Assembly: GCF_900111485.1 (NCBI RefSeq)
Contig: NZ_FOIC01000021.1
Coordinates: 1-45,843, forward strand
DNA: 45,843 bases
Reading direction: 5' to 3'
From: Natrinema hispanicum
Lineage (GTDB): Archaea; Halobacteriota; Halobacteria; Halobacteriales; Natrialbaceae
Shown here: positions 34,441 to 42,475 of the stretch, piece by piece
Layout: each line of letters begins with the position of its first letter
Position numbering within the stretch: position 1 is the first letter of the stretch
Translations under genes and position numbers: made by a program
Notes under the pieces: generated by a model
The model's database searches: none
Told to the model about the DNA's origin: nothing
Seen by the model: only the letters and a program-made list of their open reading frames with translations

Positions 34441-36054
34441 TCACTCGAGATACCCGAGATCAGCGAGTCGTTTTTCGACGCCCTCGTCTGCCGTCTCGAT
34501 CGATCGATCCTCCTCGAGCCGTGGATACTGGCGCGTTCCAGCCGCCTCGACACACGGGAGAGGCTCGCCATCCATCCGTTCGTCGAATGGAACCCCGAGC
34601 GTCGAGAGGACGGTCGGCGCGATATCGAAGAGATGGGCATCCCCGACGCCAGCAGCGTGATCGATATCGTCGCCGTACGCCGCGACCGTTCCCTCGAGCT
34701 TGTGGTTCCAGGGCTCGCTCGGCGGGCCGAACTGCTCGTCTCGCAACGTCGCCGAGATGAAGTGTTGGAAGTCCGCCGGGACGGTCACGATGTCGACGGC
34801 GTCGTCGCTCTCGGGGCCGTGGAAGTACTCTTCCCTGCGCCCAACCGTCTCGAACACAGGGTCGCCATCGGGCGTCGTGACCGCTCGTAAGGCGTCGATA
34901 AGCTGTGTTCGGACGCTCTCGTATTCCGACGGCGGGACGACGCCGTCGGGTTCCCGCCCCTCGAGATTGATTCGGACGCCGAGTTCGATCCGCGAGCGAA
35001 CGTAGGCGCTCGACGCACGGAAATCGACCTGGGTTGCCCCCGCGCTGACGAGCCCGGCCGGGGCATAGGCCGCGGCGAGGTCGTCGAGGCCGAGGCGTTC
35101 GAGGATCGCACCGAGTCGCTGGCTCGTGAGTCCGACCCTCGCGGCGGCTGCCATCGCCCGCTCGGCGACCCCGGGTTCGTACTCCGCTGCGTCCTTCCCT
35201 TCCTTGAGATTACCGTCGCGAACGGTCGCCCACGTCGGCATTCCCGTCCCGCCGCGTTCGGTTTCGACGAACCCCGCTTCGCGGAGGTACTCGTTGATCC
35301 GGAACTCGTGGCCGTCGTACGGCCCCATTCCGTGATCGCTGGCGACGATCACGTTCGTCGGCTCGTGGGCCTCGAGAATCTCGTTGAGTTGCCGATCGAC
35401 CTCGCGGTAGATGGCGCTGATCGCTGCTTTGTCGTCGGGCCGCTTGTGAAAGATCGAATCAGTCGCTTGGAACTCGAGAAAGCCGAACTCGGGATCGTAT
35501 CGGTCGGCGAGATACCGAAACGCCTCGCCTCGCATGCGCACGCAGTCACTATATTTAGTACCGAGATCGTCGGTATCGCCGTCAGGATAGACGCGATACT
35601 CACCGATTGCCCCTCGGACGTCCTCGAGCACCCCCTCGGGGTGGCAGTCCGGGTCCTCCGGTGCAGTGTATCCTGGAATCAGGGCCCCATCGAACGCCCG
35701 TGGCGGATACGTGACCGGGACGTTGACGACGACGCTCGTCACGCCGTGGCGATCGAGCAACTCCCACAGCGTCCGTTCGCGAACGTCGGTCGCGTTGACG
35801 ACATCCCAGTCGTACCCATCGAACGAGAGAAAGCCATAGACACCGTGTTTGCCGGGATTCATCCCCGTGTAAAGCGACGGCCACGCCGAGGCCGTCCACG
35901 GTGGAATCTGTGACTCGAGGGCCCCGCTGGTTCCGTTCCGATAGATCGACTCGAGGGTGGGGACCTCGTTGTCTTCGAACAGCGGTGCCAGTACCCGATC
36001 GCAGGCAGCATCGATGCCGACAAGGAGTGTCTGAAGCGAAGATCCGTCGTCCAT
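34441..36054 (-). CDS. Type I phosphodiesterase / alkaline-phosphatase-superfamily protein, copy 2
   Basis: The 537-aa protein is a close paralogue of the one at 17562-19190: LLVGIDAACD, the nucleophile loop IPPWTASAWPSLYTG, ATDSIFHKR, SDHGMG, and the same ending (KRLADLGYLE against DRLSDLGYL). ATG 36054 is chosen over ATG 36069 because CATAACAAA ends 27 nt before 36054 but only 12 nt before 36069, too close for a transcript to include that codon. It follows the second FemAB-like gene on the same strand, with 188 nt between and its own promoter. The gene order is the reverse of copy 1. The substrate is unknown, probably a glycan phosphodiester. Confidence 0.87.
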   Translation of the reverse strand: MDDGSSLQTLLVGIDAACDRVLAPLFEDNEVPTLESIYRNGTSGALESQIPPWTASAWPSLYTGMNPGKHGVYGFLSFDGYDWDVVNATDVRERTLWELLDRHGVTSVVVNVPVTYPPRAFDGALIPGYTAPEDPDCHPEGVLEDVRGAIGEYRVYPDGDTDDLGTKYSDCVRMRGEAFRYLADRYDPEFGFLEFQATDSIFHKRPDDKAAISAIYREVDRQLNEILEAHEPTNVIVASDHGMGPYDGHEFRINEYLREAGFVETERGGTGMPTWATVRDGNLKEGKDAAEYEPGVAERAMAAAARVGLTSQRLGAILERLGLDDLAAAYAPAGLVSAGATQVDFRASSAYVRSRIELGVRINLEGREPDGVVPPSEYESVRTQLIDALRAVTTPDGDPVFETVGRREEYFHGPESDDAVDIVTVPADFQHFISATLRDEQFGPPSEPWNHKLEGTVAAYGDDIDHAAGVGDAHLFDIAPTVLSTLGVPFDERMDGEPLPCVEAAGTRQYPRLEEDRSIETADEGVEKRLADLGYLE

Positions 36055-36080
36055 CGTCGATTCGTCCATCTCGGTCGGTC

Positions 36081-36089
36081 TTTGTTATG
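36081..36089 (-). promoter_or_regulatory. CATAACAA promoter element, phosphodiesterase copy 2
   Basis: GCATAACAAAG is read towards the gene, 27 nt before ATG 36054. It matches the element at 19216 over GCATAACAAAG. Confidence 0.65.
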
Positions 36090-36242
36090 CCTTAGATTAC
36101 CAACAAGAAAAGACTGTGTTCGAATCTATCCTTGGTCGGCAGTCACGAGTTGATTGCCATCATGCGTTCGCCAGCTGAAGTAACGACCGTGTACCTGTCT
36201 CGACTGGCTTGCGCTCGTCCGTCTCCAGTGCTGACCTACAGT

Positions 36243-37253
36243 TCACTTGACGCTATCGTACAGCGATGCGATCGTTTGCATTCCCCACGTACCGTGTTCG
36301 AGGCTGTAGTATGTCCGCAGTTCGGGGTTGAACTTCGCTTTGTACCGGTTGATCCGGCGCGTATCCGCGCCGATGAGATCGTACGTCTCGAGGCCACGCG
36401 CGCGTCCGTCTTGCATGACTGCCCAGTCGAGGAGGTCGTTCGTCGGGAGGTCGACATCGGCGTCGGTCCGGACGCCACCCATCCACCGGCCCGTGGTGTC
36501 GCCGTACTCGAGGGCCACGATGCCACCGACGAACTCACCGTCGACACGGAGCGTGTACGGTCGGACGTGGCCGTTTGGCGACCGCTCGGCGAGATCGAGA
36601 ATGAACTCGACCGGTACGTCGAAGCCGATCCCCTGTGATTCGTAGCGATTCTGGACCTGCTTGTGGATCAGACGGAGCTCCTTGGAGCCGCCGACTGCAA
36701 TCTCGTAGGCATCGTCGTCGGTGTTGCGAATGTTGCTCCGTGCGTCGCTGCTAAAGCTCATCAACAGGTCGTCTTCCTCTCTCGCGAGGTTGACCACGTA
36801 GGTATACTCCGGTGTCACGTCGTACGCCTGCCACTTGAACGGACGTGCGTCTTCGAAGGCTGTCGCGGTGCGAACGTGGCTGTACTTCGGATTCAATTCG
36901 GTCTCGATCCACTCGAAGCAGCCGTCGATGAATCGCTGTCGCCGCCGTTCGCGCTTTCGCTGTTTCAGCTTCCCCATGTTTAGAAACGCCGGCCCGAGAT
37001 ACGGCACGCGGAGATGCGGCGGCGGCGAAAACGCCGTCGTCACGAACTGCTTTTTGATCTCGAAGACGGGGAAGAGCCCGACCGGTTCCTGTCCCTTGAA
37101 TCCGATCAGCGGATGCAACGTCGCACCGGCGTGGTCGGCCTGGACCTGTAGCGCCTCGAGTTCGTGACAGAGCGTTCCCTGTGGCGATCGCTCGACGTAT
37201 CCGTTCCACTTCTCGAGGTCGTCGTCGGTCGCGACGCGGACATCGATGCTCAT
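36243..37253 (-). CDS. FemAB-like GNAT-superfamily acyltransferase, copy 2
   Basis: The 336-aa protein has the same length as copy 1 at 16555-17565 and shares SSDARSNIRNxDxDxY, RxxRFIDGCFEWIETEL, GFKGQEPVGLFPVFE and the late IGADTRRINRYKAKFNPEL. It has the same FemAB/BioF2-like tandem GNAT fold, cytoplasmic. The internal similarity, combined with the reversed order relative to the phosphodiesterase, shows a duplicated module that has since been rearranged. Donor and acceptor are unknown; envelope glycan or lipid-linked intermediates are the likely acceptors. Confidence 0.85.
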   Translation of the reverse strand: MSIDVRVATDDDLEKWNGYVERSPQGTLCHELEALQVQADHAGATLHPLIGFKGQEPVGLFPVFEIKKQFVTTAFSPPPHLRVPYLGPAFLNMGKLKQRKRERRRQRFIDGCFEWIETELNPKYSHVRTATAFEDARPFKWQAYDVTPEYTYVVNLAREEDDLLMSFSSDARSNIRNTDDDAYEIAVGGSKELRLIHKQVQNRYESQGIGFDVPVEFILDLAERSPNGHVRPYTLRVDGEFVGGIVALEYGDTTGRWMGGVRTDADVDLPTNDLLDWAVMQDGRARGLETYDLIGADTRRINRYKAKFNPELRTYYSLEHGTWGMQTIASLYDSVK

Positions 37254-37389
37254 GGCTGCGGTCCCCCGCTGTCGGTCGGCCGTCTCGATTCGCTCGTCAC
37301 GGTCCAGTCCATAGGGATCGCCTCGCGTCAGAGCTACTTTGTAAGCAGCCTGTTTCCTGACTCACCACGAGACAGGTGTGATCGTCTCA

Positions 37390-37469
37390 TACGGTCTGCT
37401 GTACCGATTTACCGGTGCAACCGCAGGACGGGTCGCGGTTGCACCAGAAATGACTTACAGCAGACCGTA
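37390..37469 (+). mobile_element. MITE-like element A1 (80 bp)
   Basis: The inverted ends are TACGGTCTGCTGTA and TACAGCAGACCGTA, flanked by TCA at 37387-37389 and 37470-37472. The interior holds a second inverted repeat, GGTGCAACCGC with GCGGTTGCACC. The element lies between the FemAB-like gene and the membrane hydrolase gene, and nothing else is seen in that 316-bp gap. Confidence 0.88.
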
Positions 37470-37569
37470 TCAGTATTCGGGAGACCGGTCGGTGTCGGCA
37501 GCACGCGTTACGGTGGTCCTACCTGCGGCGATTGCCTTCTGCCCATTCCGCGTTGTTGCCACCATCCCC

Positions 37570-38154
37570 TCAACTCAGCCGCTCGTAGAGCAGCCGGTTC
37601 CAGCGAACAACGAGCCGACAGCCCGGCCAGCCGTCGACGATCCAGAGCCCAACCGCTGTGAGGGCAATACCGACTTGGACGAGTAGATACGGTGTCGGCT
37701 CGAGCGCAAGCACCTCTGCGAGATATGGGCCGAAGTTGTGACGGAATCCCTCGAGCAGGCCGCCGTGATCGCGACCCTCGATGATGACGACTGGCCAGAG
37801 GAGGTGGGAGATCGTCCACTCGCCGCTCGAGATGTAGCTGGGGATCACATCACCCACGAGGTGAAGCGGATACCCAATGGCGAACGCGAGTCCGAGCGCG
37901 GGTCGACCGTATTCTCGAGCGACCAGTCCCGCAATGGTCACGAGCGGGACAGTGATGAATATCGAGTGAGCGAGCGCGTAGCCGGAGTGAAACACGTCGA
38001 ACTGCCAGGCCAGCGTTTTGTCGACCACGTCCGGCAGAACGGATGCGATTAGGACGACCGCCGCTTCGTACTCGCCGGGCGCGTCCCGGTAGTGAGCGTG
38101 ACAGACCGCCGAGTAGACGAGGTACCCGAAGAGTGCGTGTTCCCACGGCCACAT
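37570..38154 (-). CDS. YdjM/DUF457-type membrane-bound metal-dependent hydrolase
   Basis: The 194-aa polytopic protein opens MWPWEHALFGYLVYS and has SVLPDVVDKTLAW, GYALAHSIF and GYPLHLVGDVIP. The conserved His/Asp set (H6, the D in LPD, the H in LAHS, the H and D in HLVGD) is the signature of the YdjM-like (PF04307) inner-membrane hydrolases. The physiological substrate is unknown. It is divergent from the DUF1616 gene. An A/T-rich CATTATCAATATCG (38175-38190 region, minus strand) stands about 25-35 nt before the ATG as its TATA region. It may act in lipid or glycan turnover, but this is only context. Confidence 0.82.
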   Translation of the reverse strand: MWPWEHALFGYLVYSAVCHAHYRDAPGEYEAAVVLIASVLPDVVDKTLAWQFDVFHSGYALAHSIFITVPLVTIAGLVAREYGRPALGLAFAIGYPLHLVGDVIPSYISSGEWTISHLLWPVVIIEGRDHGGLLEGFRHNFGPYLAEVLALEPTPYLLVQVGIALTAVGLWIVDGWPGCRLVVRWNRLLYERLS

Positions 38155-38272
38155 AGCTGGTTGGACGCCGCTGTCGATATTGATAATGGCGCTGATACGC
38201 GATCGCGCGGGATCGTTATCTTACAAGTAACAATGGCTAGGGGATGCGAGCGACTGATAACTGCCAAGTACA

Positions 38273-39550
38273 ATGAAAGGCCTCCCGTTTCAGCCTGTCT
38301 CGACCCTGCGTCGGCGAAGCAAGCGCCTCGCTACGGTGATACCGACTGATCTGATCGGTGTCGCTGGCTTCACTGTCGTCGCGACTGTGGTCTTGGTCGT
38401 TGCGAACGTGTCATCACCGGTGGTGCGAGCAGCAGTCGGATTTCCGTTCTTGTTTCTCGTGCCGGGCTACGTGACCGTTGCAACGCTCTTCCCGCGAGCG
38501 ACCCCCGTTCAGGAGCCCCAAGCCGGTCGTCGTCGGTTCATTCAGCAAACGCAGGCGTTGACCGACATCGAGCGTGGGGCGCTTTCGTTCGGACTGAGTT
38601 TCGCGGTCTTACCGCTTCTCGGGCTAGTCATTGCGGCAACGCCGTGGGGGTTCACCGGTCCGGTCGTCGGTAGTGCAGTGGCCTGTTTTTCGATTGTCGG
38701 TACGAGTCTCGCTACTGCCCGCCGACTGTCCGTTCCGCCAGTCGATCGCTACCGGGTGAGATTCGGTCGGCGGCTCGAGGCCGCTCACACAGCGGTCTTC
38801 GGCGCGAAATCGACACTGCAGGTTGCTATCAACGTCGTACTCGTCCTCAGCATGGTGCTTGCGGTGACGACAGTCGGCTATGCGCTCGTCTCTCCACAGG
38901 AGGGCGAGCAATATACGAGCCTTCGACTGCTCACCGAAAACGAGTCTGGAGAACTCGTCGCGTCGGGGTACCCGCCGGAAATCGAACCGAACGAGTCGGT
39001 CCCGTTCGTCGTCGGTGTCGAGAACCAGGAGCAACGAGAAATGACCTATACTGTCGTCGTGCAGGAACAGCGATTCGTGGACGGCGAGCTGGTCGAACGG
39101 ACGGAGCTACAGCGGACTGACATGCAGGTCAATCAGGGGACGACCGACTACGTCGATCAAACCGTCACGCCAACGACCGAGGAGGGGACCGTTCGAATTG
39201 CTGTCCTGCTGTATCCTGACGGGACACCGGAGACACCGACATTCGAGAACGCCTATCGGAACGCATACTTCTGGACGACTGTAGCTGAGACAGACAGTAC
39301 TGTGCCCGAAGGCGGTAGCAGTGAGGACGAAACCGATTCTACAGACAATGAGACCGAATCCAGTGACACGGACGATGGGATCGGCGATCCATTCGACGGC
39401 ATATTTGACGACGATGTGGCTGCCGAAACCGAAAGCGAAGCCGGACCGGCTGATGAGGCTGCCGAAGACGAACCGGACGACGAGATCGATGACGCCGAGG
39501 CCGAAGGTGAACCGGCTGACGGAGCCGATGACGTACCGATAGACGACTGA
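38273..39550 (+). CDS. DUF1616 family membrane protein with acidic tail
   Basis: The 425-aa protein has five hydrophobic helices in its first 210 residues (LIGVAGFTVVATVVLVVANV; AAVGFPFLFLVPGYVTVATLF; FGLSFAVLPLLGLVIAATPW; VVGSAVACFSIVGTSLATA; INVVLVLSMVLAVTTVGYALV). The external DUF1616 domain follows (about 215-345, FVVGVENQEQREMTYTVVV, an Ig-like beta pattern), and then an 80-residue Asp/Glu-rich tail. DUF1616 proteins are common in archaeal surface-glycan loci; their function is undefined. The start is ATG 38273, with a weak AGTAACAATGG 38-39 nt upstream that resembles the CATAACAA element. Confidence 0.85.
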   Translation: MKGLPFQPVSTLRRRSKRLATVIPTDLIGVAGFTVVATVVLVVANVSSPVVRAAVGFPFLFLVPGYVTVATLFPRATPVQEPQAGRRRFIQQTQALTDIERGALSFGLSFAVLPLLGLVIAATPWGFTGPVVGSAVACFSIVGTSLATARRLSVPPVDRYRVRFGRRLEAAHTAVFGAKSTLQVAINVVLVLSMVLAVTTVGYALVSPQEGEQYTSLRLLTENESGELVASGYPPEIEPNESVPFVVGVENQEQREMTYTVVVQEQRFVDGELVERTELQRTDMQVNQGTTDYVDQTVTPTTEEGTVRIAVLLYPDGTPETPTFENAYRNAYFWTTVAETDSTVPEGGSSEDETDSTDNETESSDTDDGIGDPFDGIFDDDVAAETESEAGPADEAAEDEPDDEIDDAEAEGEPADGADDVPIDD

Positions 39551-39762
39551 TATCGCGTCTCGAGATCGCGCCGCAAGTAATTCGGCCTGATCGGTGTGAT
39601 ACATCGGCGGAGGTGGTGACACCATCGACACTGCGGCTGCGACCGAGACGCGGTCGACGGCAACGAATCCGTCCGCGCCACTGGTATCGCTGACTCCGGT
39701 CGCTTCTCCGCTGGTCCTCGCTCGAGCGCACCGAAATCCGGTCAGTGCCGGATAATCTCCTC

Positions 39763-39770
39763 CATAACAA
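39763..39770 (+). promoter_or_regulatory. CATAACAA promoter element, first PGF-CTERM-like gene
   Basis: CCATAACAATAGC is read towards the gene and ends 60 nt before ATG 39831, so a leader of about 35 nt would be expected. Confidence 0.5.
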
Positions 39771-39830
39771 TAGCTTGCTTCCTGACTGACTCGAGTAGCA
39801 GACACTTCGATAGAGAACACAACCAATATC

Positions 39831-40898
39831 ATGAGAATAAGTAACAGAATTCCCGCACGCAGTACGTGCGTGCTCGTTATCACGAACGTTGTGATCGTGT
39901 TTGGAACGATAATTGGGGCTGGCATCGTCACTGCCCAATCGGTGCCCTCACAATCTGACGGTCAGTATGCAGTCGTTCAGGGGGACGAGTGTGTCACTAT
40001 CGATCCGCTTGGCAACGGCTCACAATCCGTTGAGGCGTTTTACGACTATCGAACGCCGAATACCGCGCCTCGTTCGTACAACTACAGCTCGTACGGCACG
40101 ACACATCTTCAGGAAGACGATACGAGTTCGCTGTTCCTGTACGAGGGACGTGATGGCATCAGTCTCGTTTTGCTTCACGACCAGCACGCTGGCGATACCG
40201 CCGGTGGTGCGGTGACGATGGAGTTCACTGGGCTGCCCGACGCCGGCGAGTGGGTCATTGAGGACGATGGCTATGAGGGACGTGATGACGAATTCATGCA
40301 CGATCGCACCTCGAGTCGCATCACGTGGGTGTATACCGATGGGCGGAACGACGGAGCTGTCTTCCGCGGTGGCCTCGATGACGACGTCGAACTCACGATC
40401 GATCCCGCGTTTAACGACGCAGCCGATTTCCGGCTGTACGAGGGCACGATTACCGACTGGCAGGTGCTGTCGGCGACCGAGAACGGCTACGAACGGACCT
40501 CGCTTGACATGACCGAACCGATCGAGATCCGATCCGACGGCTGTCCCTCGGTTTCGGTCACCGAACTAGAGATCGACGACAGGGTGACGACTGGTGAGTC
40601 CGTTGCTATCACGGCGACCGTCGAGAACGCCGGCCAGCGAACGGCGACAACGGCAGTTCCGATCACCGTCGACGGCGAAATCGTCGACGAACGGGATGTG
40701 ACACTCGAGCCTGGCGAGACCACGACCCTGTCAACGACGACGACGTTCGACGATACGGGGACGTACACCGTCGCGGCAGGTGACCGAACCATGACGATGT
40801 CCGTCACTGGAAGCGGCGACGAGATGGTTGGATTCGGCGTTGTTGCCGTCTCGCTGGCAGCGCTGGCCGGTGTCCTGCTCATCCGCTATCGCCAGTAA
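39831..40898 (+). CDS. Secreted surface protein, CARDB-like, PGF-CTERM-like anchor (copy 1)
   Basis: The 355-aa protein has an N-terminal signal or anchor (VLVITNVVIVFGTIIGAGIVTAQ, cleavage near residue 36). A domain of about 190 residues is shared with its neighbour (VTIDPLGNGSQSVEAFYDYRTPNT, THLQEDDTSSLFLYEGRDG). An Ig/CARDB-like domain follows, about 240-325 (ITATVENAGQRTATTAVPI, ERDVTLEPGETTTLSTTTTF), and then a C-terminal sorting tail MVGFGVVAVSLAALAGVLLIRYRQ. The tail has the PGF-CTERM layout (PGF-like motif, hydrophobic helix, basic end) but reads VGF in place of PGF, so processing by archaeosortase A is less certain here. Confidence 0.83.
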   Translation: MRISNRIPARSTCVLVITNVVIVFGTIIGAGIVTAQSVPSQSDGQYAVVQGDECVTIDPLGNGSQSVEAFYDYRTPNTAPRSYNYSSYGTTHLQEDDTSSLFLYEGRDGISLVLLHDQHAGDTAGGAVTMEFTGLPDAGEWVIEDDGYEGRDDEFMHDRTSSRITWVYTDGRNDGAVFRGGLDDDVELTIDPAFNDAADFRLYEGTITDWQVLSATENGYERTSLDMTEPIEIRSDGCPSVSVTELEIDDRVTTGESVAITATVENAGQRTATTAVPITVDGEIVDERDVTLEPGETTTLSTTTTFDDTGTYTVAAGDRTMTMSVTGSGDEMVGFGVVAVSLAALAGVLLIRYRQ

Positions 40899-41068
40899 GT
40901 CAACGCCACCTCGATCGCGACATTGTTCGAGCCGTGATCTTCTTCGCTCCTTTCAACTCGTGATTCGCTCGAGACGGAGGCTCACGGCAAGTGGCGACCG
41001 CATGTCCACGTTTGAGCGTCGAAGCGATTCGCTCTGCCCACCAGTATCGAAACCGAAAACGGCACTGA

Positions 41069-41148
41069 TACTGACTACTGTCTGTCATTTCCGGTGCAAC
41101 CGCAACCCGTCCTGCGGTTGCGCCGGTAAATCGTTACAGCAGACCGTA
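41069..41148 (-). mobile_element. MITE-like element A2 (80 bp)
   Basis: It is the reverse complement of A1 with scattered changes. The right end is TACAGCAGACCGTA, and the left end has decayed to TACTGACTACTGT. It is flanked by TGA at 41066-41068 and 41149-41151. It lies in the 388-bp gap between the two paralogous surface-protein genes. Confidence 0.87.
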
Positions 41149-41242
41149 TGAGAAATAGTGAATTAAAACACGTTTGCGGACCGCTCGCTGCCTTCATCGT
41201 CCACATCTCGTGACTATCGCTTCACTCCCTGAGAAATGATGA

Positions 41243-41250
41243 CATAACAA
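41243..41250 (+). promoter_or_regulatory. CATAACAA promoter element, second PGF-CTERM gene
   Basis: ACATAACAATTGG is read towards the gene and ends 36 nt before ATG 41287, which would give a leader of about 10 nt. Confidence 0.5.
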
Positions 41251-41286
41251 TTGGGATGAACTGCATCGGCATGGCTGAGGCGAATA

Positions 41287-42363
41287 ATGTCACAACGATC
41301 CAGTAGCATGAACCCTGCAACGTACTCGTCGCTCACGATGTTTGCAGTCGTGGCCTCTCTCGTCGTCAGTTCGACGTTCGGCGTGGCTGCAGTGGCCGGC
41401 ACGGCCACAGCACAGTCCGGACCAGACACGTATACAATCTCTCAGGGAGACCAGTGTACGACCATCGAACCGCTCGGCAACGGGCACCTGACCGTCGAGG
41501 AGTTCTACGACTACCGGACCCCGAATACGTCTCCGAGTTCGCACTCCTACAGCTCTCACGGAACGACTCATCTCCAAGAAGACGATACGAGTTCGCTCTT
41601 CTTGTATGAAGGCGGTGACGGTCTCAGTCTCGTGGTGCTCCACGATCGGAATCGCGGTGACTCCGGCGGTGGCGCAGCGACGATGACGTTTACCAACTTG
41701 CCAAAAGAAGGCGAGTGGGTCGTCGAGGACGATAACTACGATGGAGCCGACGACGAGTTCGATCACCGCGACACCTCGAGTCGCATCACGTGGCTCTGGT
41801 CTGAGGGCCGAAGTGACGGCGCTGCGTTCAACGGCGGCATGGACGACGACTTCTTGATCGAGATCAGCCCACGGTTCAACAGCGACGCCGCTACCGTACA
41901 GTCGACCGACGGCCGGATCAGTGAGTGGGACGCAGTCTCTGCGACCCAGACCGGCACCGAACGAATCTCGCTCGATATGGACAAACCGGTCGTGATCCAG
42001 TCCGGGAGTTGTAGCTCGCATACCGTGACCGAACTGACCATGGACGAGACGGTGTCGCCGGGCGAGTCTGCGACCATCGAGGCCACGGTCAAAAACGACG
42101 GCGGCGTCACCAAGAACGTTACCGTGCCGTTTACCGTCGATGGTGAGACCGTTGACGAACAAGAAGTGTCCCTCGACCCTGGCGAGACCGTGACGCTGTC
42201 GACGACGACCACGTTCGACGAAGCGGGCACATATACGATCGGAGCAGCAGACCAAACAAAGGATGTAACCGTCGGTAATGGTGATGGATTGCCCGGCTTC
42301 GGTGTGACTGCCGTGGCAGTGGCCGCGCTTCTCGGAACGCTCGTGGTCTATCGTCGCCTGTAG
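41287..42363 (+). CDS. Secreted surface protein, CARDB-like, with PGF-CTERM anchor (copy 2)
   Basis: The 358-aa protein has a Sec-type signal (SSLTMFAVVASLVVSSTFGVAAVAGTATA). It then has the same domain as copy 1 (CTTIEPLGNGHLTVEEFYDYRTPNT, THLQEDDTSSLFLYEGGDG) and a CARDB/Ig-like domain (about 240-325, PFTVDGETVDEQEVSLDPGET). The C-terminal tail is PGFGVTAVAVAALLGTLVVYRRL, a complete PGF-CTERM signal. Such proteins are cut and lipid-anchored by archaeosortase A and are often glycosylated. The translation start may be ATG 41287 or ATG 41308. The tandem pair arose by duplication, with MITE A2 now between them. Its function at the surface is unknown. Confidence 0.88.
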   Translation: MSQRSSSMNPATYSSLTMFAVVASLVVSSTFGVAAVAGTATAQSGPDTYTISQGDQCTTIEPLGNGHLTVEEFYDYRTPNTSPSSHSYSSHGTTHLQEDDTSSLFLYEGGDGLSLVVLHDRNRGDSGGGAATMTFTNLPKEGEWVVEDDNYDGADDEFDHRDTSSRITWLWSEGRSDGAAFNGGMDDDFLIEISPRFNSDAATVQSTDGRISEWDAVSATQTGTERISLDMDKPVVIQSGSCSSHTVTELTMDETVSPGESATIEATVKNDGGVTKNVTVPFTVDGETVDEQEVSLDPGETVTLSTTTTFDEAGTYTIGAADQTKDVTVGNGDGLPGFGVTAVAVAALLGTLVVYRRL

Positions 42364-42475
42364 TCCGTCGTCGTCGTTCTCCGATCGGGCAAAAATCAGG
42401 AACACTCTCGACGTTTGTTTCTCACACGGTCAACGCGATCACTTGCCTTATTTACAGGACACCGTCGACATCCGC

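Noticed and set aside
37390-37469. Transcription terminator or attachment site
   Set aside because: The perfect inverted ends, the 3-bp flanking duplication and the two related copies elsewhere show a mobile element.
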